From: an uncultured Candidatus Saccharibacteria bacterium
GTDB lineage: Bacteria; Patescibacteriota; Saccharimonadia; Saccharimonadales; Saccharimonadaceae
Assembly (NCBI GenBank): GCA_948648655.1
Contig: CAPKVJ010000004.1
Location: forward strand, 5,577 to 69,576
Length of the DNA: 64,000 nt
Direction of reading: 5' to 3'
Position 1 is the first letter of the stretch, and each line of letters starts with the position of its first letter. The notes under the pieces were generated by a model. That model was not told the origin of the DNA. It worked only from the letters and a program-made list of their open reading frames with translations, and ran no database searches. Shown here piece after piece: positions 17,248 through 24,741 of this stretch. The position numbers and the translations under genes are program-made.

Positions 17248-18681
17248 TTATATACGACGGATTTTGACGGTGTCTGTGCCACCGTCAACGTTTTCGCCGG
17301 AGACGATAACGACCTCAACATAGTCACGGCCATCACGAGGGATGAGAGTGCCATTCTCACGCAATTCTCTAGCGAGTTTGAGACCAGCTTCAGGATCTTC
17401 GTCGCGAACAAAAGCGCGGTTGGCGTAAATCAACGAAAGCTGATTTGCAACGTGCTCACTCGGAGTGGCAGCATAGATAGTCAAGCGTGGGCGTTGGGCG
17501 GCCATTGCCCGAGCAGTACGACCACTGGCAGTCTGACAGATAATTGCGTCAGCTTCAATGCGAGCAGCAATATTGGCGGCTGCCTCTGCAATAGCATCAT
17601 AGTCATTGTTGTCACTCTGTGGCTCGCGCGGAGCGTTGTCGGTCATCTCTACATGCTCTTGGACATAGGAGATAACTTTACCAACCTCTTTGATGGTCTC
17701 TACTGGATATTTGCCCATTGCAGTCTCTTCTGAAGTCATAATGACATCGGCACCTTGAATAACCGCGTTAGCGACGTCACTAACTTCGGCCCGAGTTGGC
17801 ATCGGGTTATCGACCATTGAAGCCATTGTTTGTGTAGCGACGATACAAAGTTTTGAATGCTCACGGCAAAGGCGAATTAACTTACGCTGGACGACTGGCA
17901 CGATCTCGGCGCCCACTTCGTAACCCATATCGCCACGAGCGATCATGATGCCATCGGTAGCTTCGACAATCTCTTCAAGGTTCTTGTCATCCATGACGGC
18001 ACCTTTGGTCTCAATTTTGGCAATGATTTTGGCGTCATAATTGCGCTCTTCAAGCATCTTGCGGAAGATACGAATGTCTTCGGCAGTCTGGACAAAGGAA
18101 ATTGCAACGTAATCGAAATCACGCGTAGCGCCCCAGTCGATGTCGCGAATATCTTTTTCTGGGAAAATATCGCCGCCAAATCCAGTGTCTGGAAGGTTTA
18201 CGCCCTTATTGCTGTTAAGAAAACCGTCATTCTCGGCAGTAATACGGATGGCAGTATCGGAAACGATCTCTTGGACGTGTGATTGGATATGCCCATCAAA
18301 GAGGTAAACTGGCTCGCCGACTTTGACTTTTTCGGCAAGATTATATTGAATCGGTAAAGTCAGACCGCCGTCATGCTCTTTGACAGCGTAATCGAGGATG
18401 ATATCATCCCCCTCGTGGATTTCGATATAATTGTCCTTGATCTGGCCAAGACGAATTTTGGGGCCTTGAAGATCTTGCACAATAGTGACATTGCGATTGT
18501 ATTTTTTGGCAGCTTTGCGAATCCAGCTAATAAACTCGTCCATTTTTTCGTAAGTGCCGTGAGAAAAGTTAAGACGACAACCGTCGAGACCGGCGGCAAT
18601 TAGTTGGTCGATAGTTTCTTCGCTGTCAGTAGCGGGGCCAATTGTGGCTAAAGTTTTAGTACGTTTAAAAATTTCACTCAT
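17248..18681 (-). CDS. pyk: Pyruvate kinase
   Basis: Makes pyruvate and ATP from phosphoenolpyruvate. The 477-residue chain has the N-terminal RTKTLATIGPAT, the active-site IIAKIETKGAV with the catalytic lysine, and IMIARGDMGYEVG. VATQTMASM, VANAVIQGADVIMTSEETAMGKYPVE and a C-terminal alpha/beta domain follow. It leads the pyk-pgk transcript. TGATAAAATCAAGAA directly before the ATG fits a leaderless start. Confidence 0.97.
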   Translation of the reverse strand: MSEIFKRTKTLATIGPATDSEETIDQLIAAGLDGCRLNFSHGTYEKMDEFISWIRKAAKKYNRNVTIVQDLQGPKIRLGQIKDNYIEIHEGDDIILDYAVKEHDGGLTLPIQYNLAEKVKVGEPVYLFDGHIQSHVQEIVSDTAIRITAENDGFLNSNKGVNLPDTGFGGDIFPEKDIRDIDWGATRDFDYVAISFVQTAEDIRIFRKMLEERNYDAKIIAKIETKGAVMDDKNLEEIVEATDGIMIARGDMGYEVGAEIVPVVQRKLIRLCREHSKLCIVATQTMASMVDNPMPTRAEVSDVANAVIQGADVIMTSEETAMGKYPVETIKEVGKVISYVQEHVEMTDNAPREPQSDNNDYDAIAEAAANIAARIEADAIICQTASGRTARAMAAQRPRLTIYAATPSEHVANQLSLIYANRAFVRDEDPEAGLKLARELRENGTLIPRDGRDYVEVVIVSGENVDGGTDTVKIRRI

Positions 18682-18771
18682 TTCTTGATTTTATCATAAA
18701 ATAGTGTTTCCTGGAAGTGGAGACGGGGTGAGACTGCACAATATAAAGCGTTTATGCTAAAATTGTAGTGT

Positions 18772-19221
18772 ATGCCATCTTTGAAGAAGAAACAACAAGC
18801 TACAAAATCAAGGAAGTCTAGATCTAGGGAAGATTGGGTTTTGCTGGGTATTGTGGTAGTTTCTGCATTGATGATTCTTTGTGCTTTTGGGATTGCTGCT
18901 GTAGGTAAACCGACGAATAAAGTCGAGCGCGAACTTAATAAAATTGCTGATGATTATTATATAACTTACCTTTACCCACGCCTACTAGGCAATTTGGAAG
19001 CGAATCCAGAGGCGATACTGGATAAGTATCTTGATAATGGAGTCGCTACGACTTATTTGCGTCAATTACTACATTATGATAATGATCGCAACGCAGCATC
19101 GGCGACGGTTTTTGCGACAATGGCGTGCGACACGAACACGACTTGGGTACGGTACTACCCAGAGGAACCATTTGGTCCGCGAGATTATCATGTCGAATAC
19201 AAGATGAATTGCGAAGAATAG
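18772..19221 (+). CDS. Single-pass secreted or anchored protein of unknown function
   Basis: Unrecognised 149-residue protein. A strongly basic N-terminus (KKKQQATKSRKSRSRED) precedes one hydrophobic helix (WVLLGIVVVSALMILCAFGIAAV). An extracytoplasmic domain of about 100 residues with two cysteines (MACDTNT, MNCEE) follows. It could be a signal-anchored surface protein. TAAAAT lies about 14 nt before the ATG. The stomatin-like gene follows after 20 bp with its own -10 box. Confidence 0.7.
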   Translation: MPSLKKKQQATKSRKSRSREDWVLLGIVVVSALMILCAFGIAAVGKPTNKVERELNKIADDYYITYLYPRLLGNLEANPEAILDKYLDNGVATTYLRQLLHYDNDRNAASATVFATMACDTNTTWVRYYPEEPFGPRDYHVEYKMNCEE

Positions 19222-19242
19222 TGATATAATCAAACCAAGTAA

Positions 19243-19992
19243 ATGGGAGTGCCTATGGCTGTAATTATTTTTTTAATTTTAATATTACTCGTCATTATTC
19301 TGCCGGGTGTGCGAATTATTAATCAATACGAGCGCGGGGTAGTATTGCGACTTGGGAAATATTCACGGACGCTAAGTCCAGGTTTCCGAGTGATAATTCC
19401 CTACCTTGACAAGATGACGAAGGTTGACGTGCGTACGACACCAATGGATATTCCAAAGCAGGAAGTGATTACAAAAGACAACGTCACGGTGAATGTCGAT
19501 GCGGTAGTGTATGCGCGAGTGATTGACGCACAAAAGGCAGTGCTTGAGACGACGAATTATGCTTATGCGACGAGTACTTTTGCACAGACAGCGCTACGTG
19601 ATGTGACAGGTAATTTTGACTTGGATGAATTATTGTCGGAGCGCGACCGGATTTCTTCACAAATCCGAGAGATTGTCGATGCGCAGACAGATAAGTGGGG
19701 GATCGATATTGAAAGCGTAAAATTGCAGAATATTGAACTGCCGGCAGATATGAAACGGGCGATGGCAAAGCAGGCGGAGGCAGAGCGCGAGCGTCGAGCA
19801 GCGATTATTTCGGCAGAAGGCGAGAAGAGTGCAGCAAATGCAGTGGCGGAAGCGGCGCATATGCTGGCCCAGACTCCGGGCGGTCTGAATATTCGTACAT
19901 TGCAAACCTTGGAGAAGATTAGCTCTGATCCGTCGCAGAAGACGGTGATTCTACTGCCAACTGATCTTACGGATCGTTTTGGCAAGCATTAA
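19243..19992 (+). CDS. SPFH/band 7 (stomatin-like) membrane protein
   Basis: Membrane scaffold protein that oligomerises in lipid microdomains. One N-terminal helix (AVIIFLILILLVIILPG) is followed by a band 7 domain: NQYERGVVLRLGKYSRTLSPG, RTTPMDIPKQEVITKDNVTV and LRDVTGNFDLDELLSERDRI. A coiled coil rich in Ala/Glu (MAKQAEAERERRAAIISAEGE) lies at 165-200. Length 249 matches slipin/stomatin proteins. No NfeD-type protease partner lies beside it. MAVIIF is an alternative start 4 codons in. Confidence 0.92.
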   Translation: MGVPMAVIIFLILILLVIILPGVRIINQYERGVVLRLGKYSRTLSPGFRVIIPYLDKMTKVDVRTTPMDIPKQEVITKDNVTVNVDAVVYARVIDAQKAVLETTNYAYATSTFAQTALRDVTGNFDLDELLSERDRISSQIREIVDAQTDKWGIDIESVKLQNIELPADMKRAMAKQAEAERERRAAIISAEGEKSAANAVAEAAHMLAQTPGGLNIRTLQTLEKISSDPSQKTVILLPTDLTDRFGKH

Positions 19993-20005
19993 AGGTGAGG
20001 TTACT

Positions 20006-20039
20006 GGAGCGTAATTTGCGAGTCTTGTAATTACGCTCC
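20006..20039 (+). terminator. Terminator after the stomatin-like gene
   Basis: 11-bp perfect stem, arms 20006-20016 and 20029-20039, then GAAGTTTTGTT. Confidence 0.85.
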
Positions 20040-20085
20040 GAAGTTTTGTTGACTAATTCTGTAAGTTTTGTTAGAATAGTGGCGT

Positions 20086-20160
20086 GGCCTCTTAGTATAA
20101 CGGTTAGTACACCGGGTTTTCATCCCGGCAACGCGGGTTCGATTCCCGCAGAGGTCACCA
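20086..20160 (+). tRNA. tRNA-Glu (TTC)
   Basis: Complete cloverleaf: acceptor GGCCTCT/AGAGGTC, anticodon stem CCGGG/CCCGG with loop TTTTCAT giving anticodon TTC, T-loop TTCGATT, and encoded CCA. A small GCC-TTCG-GGC hairpin with a long T-run follows at 20174-20196. Cassette A begins about 35 bp further right. Confidence 0.97.
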
Positions 20161-20173
20161 TACTATCAGAATT

Positions 20174-20196
20174 GTTGCCTTCGGGCGCTTTTTTTG
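20174..20196 (+). terminator. Terminator of tRNA-Glu
   Basis: Short GC stem with a TTCG tetraloop followed by GCTTTTTTTG. Confidence 0.7.
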
Positions 20197-20227
20197 TTTT
20201 TCTGGTTTCCTGCTTTGTTATCTCTAT

Positions 20228-20437
20228 CCTCCTACTACCTATACTCTAACTAGCTAGGCAGCGGAGGGGGAAGCCGTAATACCTATTGAGATTTGCCGAT
20301 GGTCTAATAGTATTATCTGCAAAGTCTAGATAATAAGCAAAATTTGCATTAGTACCAGTAGAGATGGACCAATATTCACTATTTTGACCAGAGCCTCTTA
20401 CTGTAGCATAGTCAGTCATATGCCCGCTGCGCACAAA
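20228..20437 (-). repeat. Variable surface-domain cassette A (orphan 3' gene fragment)
   Basis: Codes 63 residues from FVRSG to PLRCLAS and stop (20246), followed by a conserved 3' tail to about 20228. The interior has YWS, AYYLDF and RYYGF, typical of FISUMP/C-type-lectin-like C-terminal domains of secreted CPR proteins. No N-terminal half, signal peptide or ribosome-binding site is attached; the frame is open only to 20509. The border sequences are shared with B, C and D; the interior is not. It stands head to head with B across about 33 bp. Probably a silent cassette or gene fragment. Confidence 0.8.
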
Positions 20438-20470
20438 AAGACAGTGAATTTTGCCGAAGCCCCACTTTAC

Positions 20471-20682
20471 TTTGTGCGCAGCGGGGTAGCTAGTGTACTC
20501 GGCAAACAAGCTACAGGATTAGGGCATGGCGGCGACTATTGGTCTTCTATGGCTGATACCAGTATCAATAATGTCTACAATTTTCTTTTTAATCAAGCCG
20601 TTAACCCCAGCTTTCCTAGTTTAAGGTATAATACTGGTCTCCCCCTCCGCTGCCTAGCTAGTTAGAGTATAGGTAGTAGGAG
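20471..20682 (+). repeat. Variable surface-domain cassette B
   Basis: 64 codons from TTTGTGCGCAGCGG (FVRSG) to PLRCLAS, stop at 20665, then the conserved tail TTAGAGTATAGGTAGTAGG. The interior differs from the other copies almost completely (ASVLGKQATGLGHG; DYWSSMADTSINNVYNF; LRYNTGLPLRC) but keeps the WSS position. No promoter or start fits a complete gene. It is divergent from cassette A. tRNA-Arg lies just downstream. Confidence 0.8.
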
Positions 20683-20755
20683 AAGGATGGAGAGGGTTAA
20701 GGATATTACAAAAAAATAAGACCCACAAGGTCCTATTCAGCACTTACGCGCCAGG

Positions 20756-20830
20756 TGGTAGCGCCAGCTGGAATCGAACCAGCATTGTAGACTTAGAGGG
20801 TCTATGTCCTATCCGTTGAACGATGGCGCC
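20756..20830 (-). tRNA. tRNA-Arg (TCT), with C at position 33
   Basis: Cloverleaf on the minus strand: acceptor GGCGCCA/TGGCGCT (first pair G-U), D-stem GTTC/GGAC, anticodon stem TAGAC/GTCTA with loop CCTCTAA, T-stem GCTGG/CCAGC, discriminator A and encoded CCA. The anticodon is TCT. Position 33, almost always U, is C here. It lies between cassettes B and C. Confidence 0.92.
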
Positions 20831-20910
20831 CCACGCCTATATTATAGCAATATTCCTGCAAGCAAGCAAATCATTGTACACCTAGTGGTGTTGATGCCAC
20901 TCAAAAAGTC

Positions 20911-21122
20911 TTTGTGCGCAGCGGTAGAATTAGTATAGATAGTAGTCGGCTGGATAGTCCTGGACAAGTATGTCGCTCTTGGTCCTCGATGTCCAACTCA
21001 AGTAGTTTTGGAGCTTATCATTTATACTTTGGTGGTGGTAGCATTGACTCGTCGGGCAGCAGTGGTCGTTATGGTGCCTTCCCCCTCCGCTGCCTAGCTA
21101 GTTAGAGTATAGGTAGTAGGAG
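20911..21122 (+). repeat. Variable surface-domain cassette C
   Basis: 64 codons from FVRSG to PLRCLAS, stop at 21105, with a conserved tail to about 21122. The interior is Ser/Gly-rich (ISIDSSRLDSPGQV, RSWSSMSNSSSFGAYHLYF). The frame stays open upstream (TPSGVDATQKVFVRSG), which looks like a further piece of an original gene. No start codon with a ribosome-binding site is evident. Length equals cassette B exactly. Confidence 0.8.
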
Positions 21123-21129
21123 GAGGAAA

Positions 21130-21155
21130 CCCCCGCCGATTCTTGGCAGGGGTGG
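21130..21155 (-). terminator. Hairpin between cassette C and the DapB-like gene
   Basis: CCCCGCC and GGCAGGGG pair imperfectly around a 7-nt loop. The position fits a terminator for the minus-strand gene ending at 21179. Confidence 0.5.
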
Positions 21156-21178
21156 TCCATTAGTCACTCACTATCTGA

Positions 21179-21766
21179 TTAGCTAGCGAGAAGTTGGTCG
21201 AGTCTATCGCTGTAGTTACCCGGAGTTGAAACATTAGCTATTTTAGAAGCGATTTCTAATATGGCGTACGCTGCTTTTTCGTAGCCCGACATAGGCGTGT
21301 CTGCGCTAATGTATTGAGCGAAATCTATACTTCTAAAAATTGGGATTCGGCGCGAAGCCGAGCAAAGTGCAACGCAATCCCTAAAATCAAGGTCAGACGT
21401 CCCGTCAACAAGCGGAACGTCTTTGCGGACCGCAAAACTCAATATTTCGCTAAAGTTATTTGCACGTGAGGTATCAACCACGACATCAAAGTTCGTATAG
21501 TCTACGAATACGTTGTGCAATTCCGCATAATCATGCCATTCTATACCGGGAAAACCAGTTTGCTCAGAGCAATTTTGGGTATGGCGCAGAAAATTCTTAC
21601 GCGTGACGCCAGCGACAATATTTACATTCGGGAAAAATTGTGTCATTTTGTACGCTTCACGCCCGAGTTTCCCCGTCAAGCCGCTCCAAAGCAGTCTAAT
21701 TACCTTGTTGCTCTCGGCGCTATTCTCAACCTTGCTTACCTTCGTAATATTGATGTCTCCATTCAT
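21179..21766 (-). CDS. DapB-like NAD(P)-binding protein, short
   Basis: 195-residue protein resembling the N-terminal Rossmann domain of 4-hydroxy-tetrahydrodipicolinate reductase. The nucleotide loop reads SGLTGKLGREA near 30, followed by FDVVVDTSRANNFSEIL and VPLVDGTSDL as in DapB. The C-terminal substrate domain is missing or very reduced; the chain ends with a helix (YEKAAYAILEIASKIAN). No other lysine-pathway gene is nearby. A complete DapB is about 240-270 residues. It may be a decayed or repurposed reductase. The start has AAGGAGGATGAGT before it. Confidence 0.6.
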   Translation of the reverse strand: MNGDINITKVSKVENSAESNKVIRLLWSGLTGKLGREAYKMTQFFPNVNIVAGVTRKNFLRHTQNCSEQTGFPGIEWHDYAELHNVFVDYTNFDVVVDTSRANNFSEILSFAVRKDVPLVDGTSDLDFRDCVALCSASRRIPIFRSIDFAQYISADTPMSGYEKAAYAILEIASKIANVSTPGNYSDRLDQLLAS

Positions 21767-21822
21767 ATACTCATCCTCCTTTACAATATTCTTGGGAATC
21801 AAAAACGTTGGTACTATTTACC

Positions 21823-21851
21823 ATTGTATCACAGATTATCTATTTTGTCAA
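21823..21851 (-). promoter_or_regulatory. Consensus promoter for the DapB-like gene
   Basis: TTGACA (21846-21851), 17 bp, TACAAT (21823-21828) on the minus strand, with TGTGA before the -10. Confidence 0.85.
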
Positions 21852-21871
21852 TAGTTAGTGAGTATTCGTAG

Positions 21872-22672
21872 CTATTTTACCAGTTTATAATAGATGGATG
21901 GGGCGAATCTAACAGGGGCGAGAAGCTTTTGAGCACCTTTTTCGAAACGGATGAGATTTTTGGTACCAAAAATCTGCTTTAACTTGGCACTACGGAAGTT
22001 AGATACAGACAAAACTTCATCGATTTGGAAGCCGGATTTCTTAAAAACTCCTTCAATATATTTCGGATGATAATTATAAAATCCATCAGCGTCGATCTCT
22101 TTGAGGTGAATAGGCTCGAGACTAAATGGATTAGCATCGGTTTTTTTCGTCCAGTAGCGGACCATGCGCGGCAAGGTGCGCTTATTAGCGACTTCAATCA
22201 CAGCGACGCCACCTGGCTTCAAGATACGATATAGTTCATCGGAAACTTTTTGCATGTCTTTGAAATGGTGCGTGGCGCGAACCATCATCAAACCGTCAAA
22301 GCTATTATCTTTGAATGGCAAAGCATAAATATCGCCAGCTTTGGTTTTGATTTTGTCGCCATAGAGATCTTTGGCCTGCTTGAGTTCAGTTTTAGAATAG
22401 TCAAAGACCGTCGCAGTCTTTGCACGAGGAATATACTCGTCGGCAAGACGACCATAACCACCAGCAATATCTACAAACTCGTCCATATCATTCGGCAATA
22501 GACGGCGGATTGCCATGCGGTCGGCCATATCTTCGTATTTGCGATCGGCGTCTTCCCAAAAAATCTTTTTATAATCATAGCCATTATAGTCGGAAACGAC
22601 TTTTGGCTGGTCATCTTTCTTCGGCTGGCTCGGCTTGACGGAACCAGACTTTTTCGCAGTTTTTTCTACCAT
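21872..22672 (-). CDS. Class I SAM-dependent methyltransferase (UbiE/Methyltransf_11 type)
   Basis: 266-residue methyltransferase. Motif I is FVDIAGGYGRLADEYI, followed by the acidic residue in TATVFDYSKTEL, then FKDNSFDGLMMVRATHHF and LYRILKPGGVAVIEVANK (motifs II-III). The N-terminal 40 residues are a basic Lys/Pro-rich extension. The C-terminal region has a second small subdomain. The substrate is unknown; quinone, lipid or small-molecule methylation are possible. A GTTATAATAGGC box close to the ATG suggests leaderless translation. Confidence 0.85.
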   Translation of the reverse strand: MVEKTAKKSGSVKPSQPKKDDQPKVVSDYNGYDYKKIFWEDADRKYEDMADRMAIRRLLPNDMDEFVDIAGGYGRLADEYIPRAKTATVFDYSKTELKQAKDLYGDKIKTKAGDIYALPFKDNSFDGLMMVRATHHFKDMQKVSDELYRILKPGGVAVIEVANKRTLPRMVRYWTKKTDANPFSLEPIHLKEIDADGFYNYHPKYIEGVFKKSGFQIDEVLSVSNFRSAKLKQIFGTKNLIRFEKGAQKLLAPVRFAPSIYYKLVK

Positions 22673-22701
22673 AATTATGCCTATTATAACATGACGATGT
22701 A

Positions 22702-23079
22702 CTATCGGTGAAGTTTTGACCTTGCCGAAGTGAGGCGATAGCTTAAATCAATGAGAGTTTTGAGTTCGGACTCGTCGCATGAGCCGTCGAGCAAAATTGT
22801 AATCCAATGACGCTTGTTTATATGGTAAGCGGGAAGGATGCCGGGATGAGTAATGGCTTCGTCAATGAGATCGGGGTCAAATTTTAGATTAATGAAATCA
22901 ACATCGCCGGGCTTGTTGAGGTTTAAAGTCTTATATCTGACATTAGCAATAAGTGCAAACCATTTACGGTTGTCGGCGTGACGAAAAACGGTATAATCTG
23001 GAGTATCCGCCCAAGGGTAATCTTGGATGATGCTACCAAAATTGGCATGAATGAAATCTTCGGTTGCGCGACGGTTCAT
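22702..23079 (-). CDS. MmcQ/YjbR family protein
   Basis: 125-residue protein of the CyaY-like-fold YjbR/MmcQ family, suggested to bind DNA but without a settled role. Family marks are PWADTPDYTVFRH, KWFALIANV, LNLKFDP (here INLKFDP) and HINKRHWITILLDG. Length is normal. It lies about 30 bp upstream of the methyltransferase on the same strand. Confidence 0.85.
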   Translation of the reverse strand: MNRRATEDFIHANFGSIIQDYPWADTPDYTVFRHADNRKWFALIANVRYKTLNLNKPGDVDFINLKFDPDLIDEAITHPGILPAYHINKRHWITILLDGSCDESELKTLIDLSYRLTSARSKLHR

Positions 23080-23109
23080 TACGTACGATTATATAGCAAA
23101 ACCAAAAGC

Positions 23110-23289
23110 CTATGAAGCGAAATACCAAATACAAATTGCAACAAAACCACCGAACAATATAAGCGAAATAATGAAACAAACCACAATGACAGCAAAAGCC
23201 CCATTGCTGACTTCCCGATTAGGATGCTTGGTAGCGTCTTTGCCCATCTCGTAGAGCCAGTATGGATCGAAGGGAGAGTTGTTTGACAT
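23110..23289 (-). CDS. Small single-TM protein, copy A
   Basis: 59-residue protein not previously obvious because of its length. The N-terminus reads MSNNSPFDPYWLYEMGKDA, followed by a short basic stretch (KHPNREVSNG) and one hydrophobic helix to the C-terminus. A paralogue of identical length lies at 26222-26401 inside the integrated element (SPF-P-W-YEMGKDA-KHP-NGAFA conserved). The two share downstream non-coding sequence too. Copy A sits just left of the recombinase scar, suggesting it belongs to an older related element. Function unknown. Confidence 0.7.
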   Translation of the reverse strand: MSNNSPFDPYWLYEMGKDATKHPNREVSNGAFAVIVVCFIISLILFGGFVAICIWYFAS

Positions 23290-23368
23290 CTTGTTCTTAT
23301 TTTACATTAAATGATTTGAGAGTAGAAGTGTCGAGAATAAAATTGGAGTTATGACGTGAAGTTTATTA

Positions 23369-23449
23369 AAATAAGACCACCGCTCTCTGTAAACCTGAGT
23401 TTGATGGTCTTATTTCTGTGGGTAAAACTCAACATTTTGTGAATGGTGA
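23369..23449 (+). pseudogene. 3' remnant of an older serine recombinase gene
   Basis: About 80 bp match the end of the intact recombinase (30623-30705): translated NKTTALCKPEFDGLISVG versus NKTTALYKTEFDGLISMG. Upstream similarity stops abruptly near 23369, so the rest was deleted. The match ends at the shared attachment core. Base differences show it is a diverged relative, not a recent duplicate. Confidence 0.8.
23437..23449. other. Left attachment core
   Basis: TTGTGAATGGTGA, identical to 30693-30705. It is the junction between the older recombinase scar and the left end of the present element. Confidence 0.7.
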
Positions 23450-23591
23450 AGCAGAACACAGTTTTCTAGAAACCCCGAAAATGGTAGCAAAAGTGCTTTA
23501 TGACAATACGAACCACATACATTATGTATTGCCAACGATTAAGCAACACGACATGATTGCTATTATGTCAAAAGTTGACTATATACTATAA
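23450..23591 (+). other. Displaced native C-terminal coding part of the element's recombinase
   Basis: The frame entering from the attachment core stays open for 47 codons (EAEHSFLETPKMVAKVLYDN...) and stops at 23591, one base before a strong terminator. In the circular element this segment would follow the recombinase frame at NGE. It therefore looks like the natural end of that gene, separated by integration. Confidence 0.7.
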
Positions 23592-23634
23592 AAATAGGAG
23601 TGTTCTGGTGATTATTTAAGAATACTCCTATTGT
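23592..23634 (+). terminator. Terminator of the circular-form recombinase gene
   Basis: A 14-bp stem with one G-U pair (AATAGGAGTGTTCT with AGAATACTCCTATT) around a 12-nt loop, followed by GTCACAAC. Confidence 0.8.
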
Positions 23635-23763
23635 CACAACTATCTACCAGTAGAGACTAGAAACTAACTATAAATAACTAACCAAGGGCAATGGGAAAAC
23701 TAGTAGTAGAGAACAAAACACCATTTTGGGAAAAATTAGTGTAGAGTGAGAACCATTATATTT

Positions 23764-24558
23764 CTACATTAAGTATCGGTCCAGTATCGAGCGCCCCCAA
23801 ACTATGCCCGATTGTGTATCTAGAATATTATTTGCACTAGTATTATCATTTTGATCGTTTCTTAATATTTCTCCACCCCCAACTAATCTTCCAGAATATA
23901 TACCTACAAAACATCTTGCTTGACTGCCGTTCCATATCATATTCCCGTGAACATCAGTATACATCCCATTCTTAATCATTACCACTGGAGAGCCGGACAT
24001 TCCTTGCTTCGTTGTAGCATCAACTAGGAAGCAATCTGTTCCAGCGTAAAGTGGTCTTCGTGGGTTCGAGGCAATAACGCCGTGTTTTAAAATCGGTGCA
24101 ACATAATCGCTTGAGCTTCGTCTCCCGAATGGATAACCAACTATGTATACATCTTCACCAGTAATTAATGGGAGCTCCGCATTACTAAAACTGTTTACAT
24201 CAATCCAACCTTCTTCTTGCAGTAATTGATATTGTGTAGTAGAGAGTGGTATAGCAGCAACATCGGTATCATCTCCACACTCTATCCAATTGGTCCCAGT
24301 ATTTGGTAAAATATTAATTTCCAATAATGTTTCTCTCCCATTACGCTTTGGTATGGAAATATGGGTAGGTAGTTTAATTGGACAAGGAGAATTAACATGC
24401 ATCCCATTTTTTACTTCTTTACCACTATAAACGTGCCAATTTGAGATCAGGTGTTGACCGAATAGAAAACCAGTTGCTGATGCTAATACTTCAGTGTTAG
24501 CATCAGCTTTATAAAGTGGCTCTAAATAGATACCAAGATTCTCGAAACAATCTCCCAT
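23764..24558 (-). CDS. Trypsin-like serine protease without signal peptide
   Basis: 264-residue protease with a chymotrypsin-fold catalytic triad: H42 in SNWHVYSG, D99 in DDTDVAAIPL, S188 in KQGMSGSPV. There is no signal peptide or membrane helix, so it should act in the cytoplasm. A conserved VGYPFGRRSSS segment lies before the serine. Such cytosolic trypsin-like proteases are known as parts of bacterial defence loci, which fits its place in the element; the target is not evident. It is transcribed alone, opposite to the next two genes. TATAAT lies near 24570. Confidence 0.85.
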   Translation of the reverse strand: MGDCFENLGIYLEPLYKADANTEVLASATGFLFGQHLISNWHVYSGKEVKNGMHVNSPCPIKLPTHISIPKRNGRETLLEINILPNTGTNWIECGDDTDVAAIPLSTTQYQLLQEEGWIDVNSFSNAELPLITGEDVYIVGYPFGRRSSSDYVAPILKHGVIASNPRRPLYAGTDCFLVDATTKQGMSGSPVVMIKNGMYTDVHGNMIWNGSQARCFVGIYSGRLVGGGEILRNDQNDNTSANNILDTQSGIVWGRSILDRYLM

Positions 24559-24741
24559 TACAGTTATTATAGCATAAAACTAATACCCCTCCCCCTATAT
24601 TTTGATAACCACCCTAAGTTCTTACTTTGGAACCATGCTGAAAGGTTTAGTTTTTACTACGTCTCCTTTTGGCGACTGAAGACTGGCATAAGCAATTTGA
24701 CAAAGAATGATAATTATTTCTTTTTGTGGTATACTAACACC

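Noticed and set aside
20228..21122. Cassettes as part of a diversity-generating retroelement
   Set aside because: No reverse transcriptase or template repeat is in the window, and differences between copies affect all bases and change codon number, unlike adenine-directed mutagenesis. A remote retroelement cannot be excluded.
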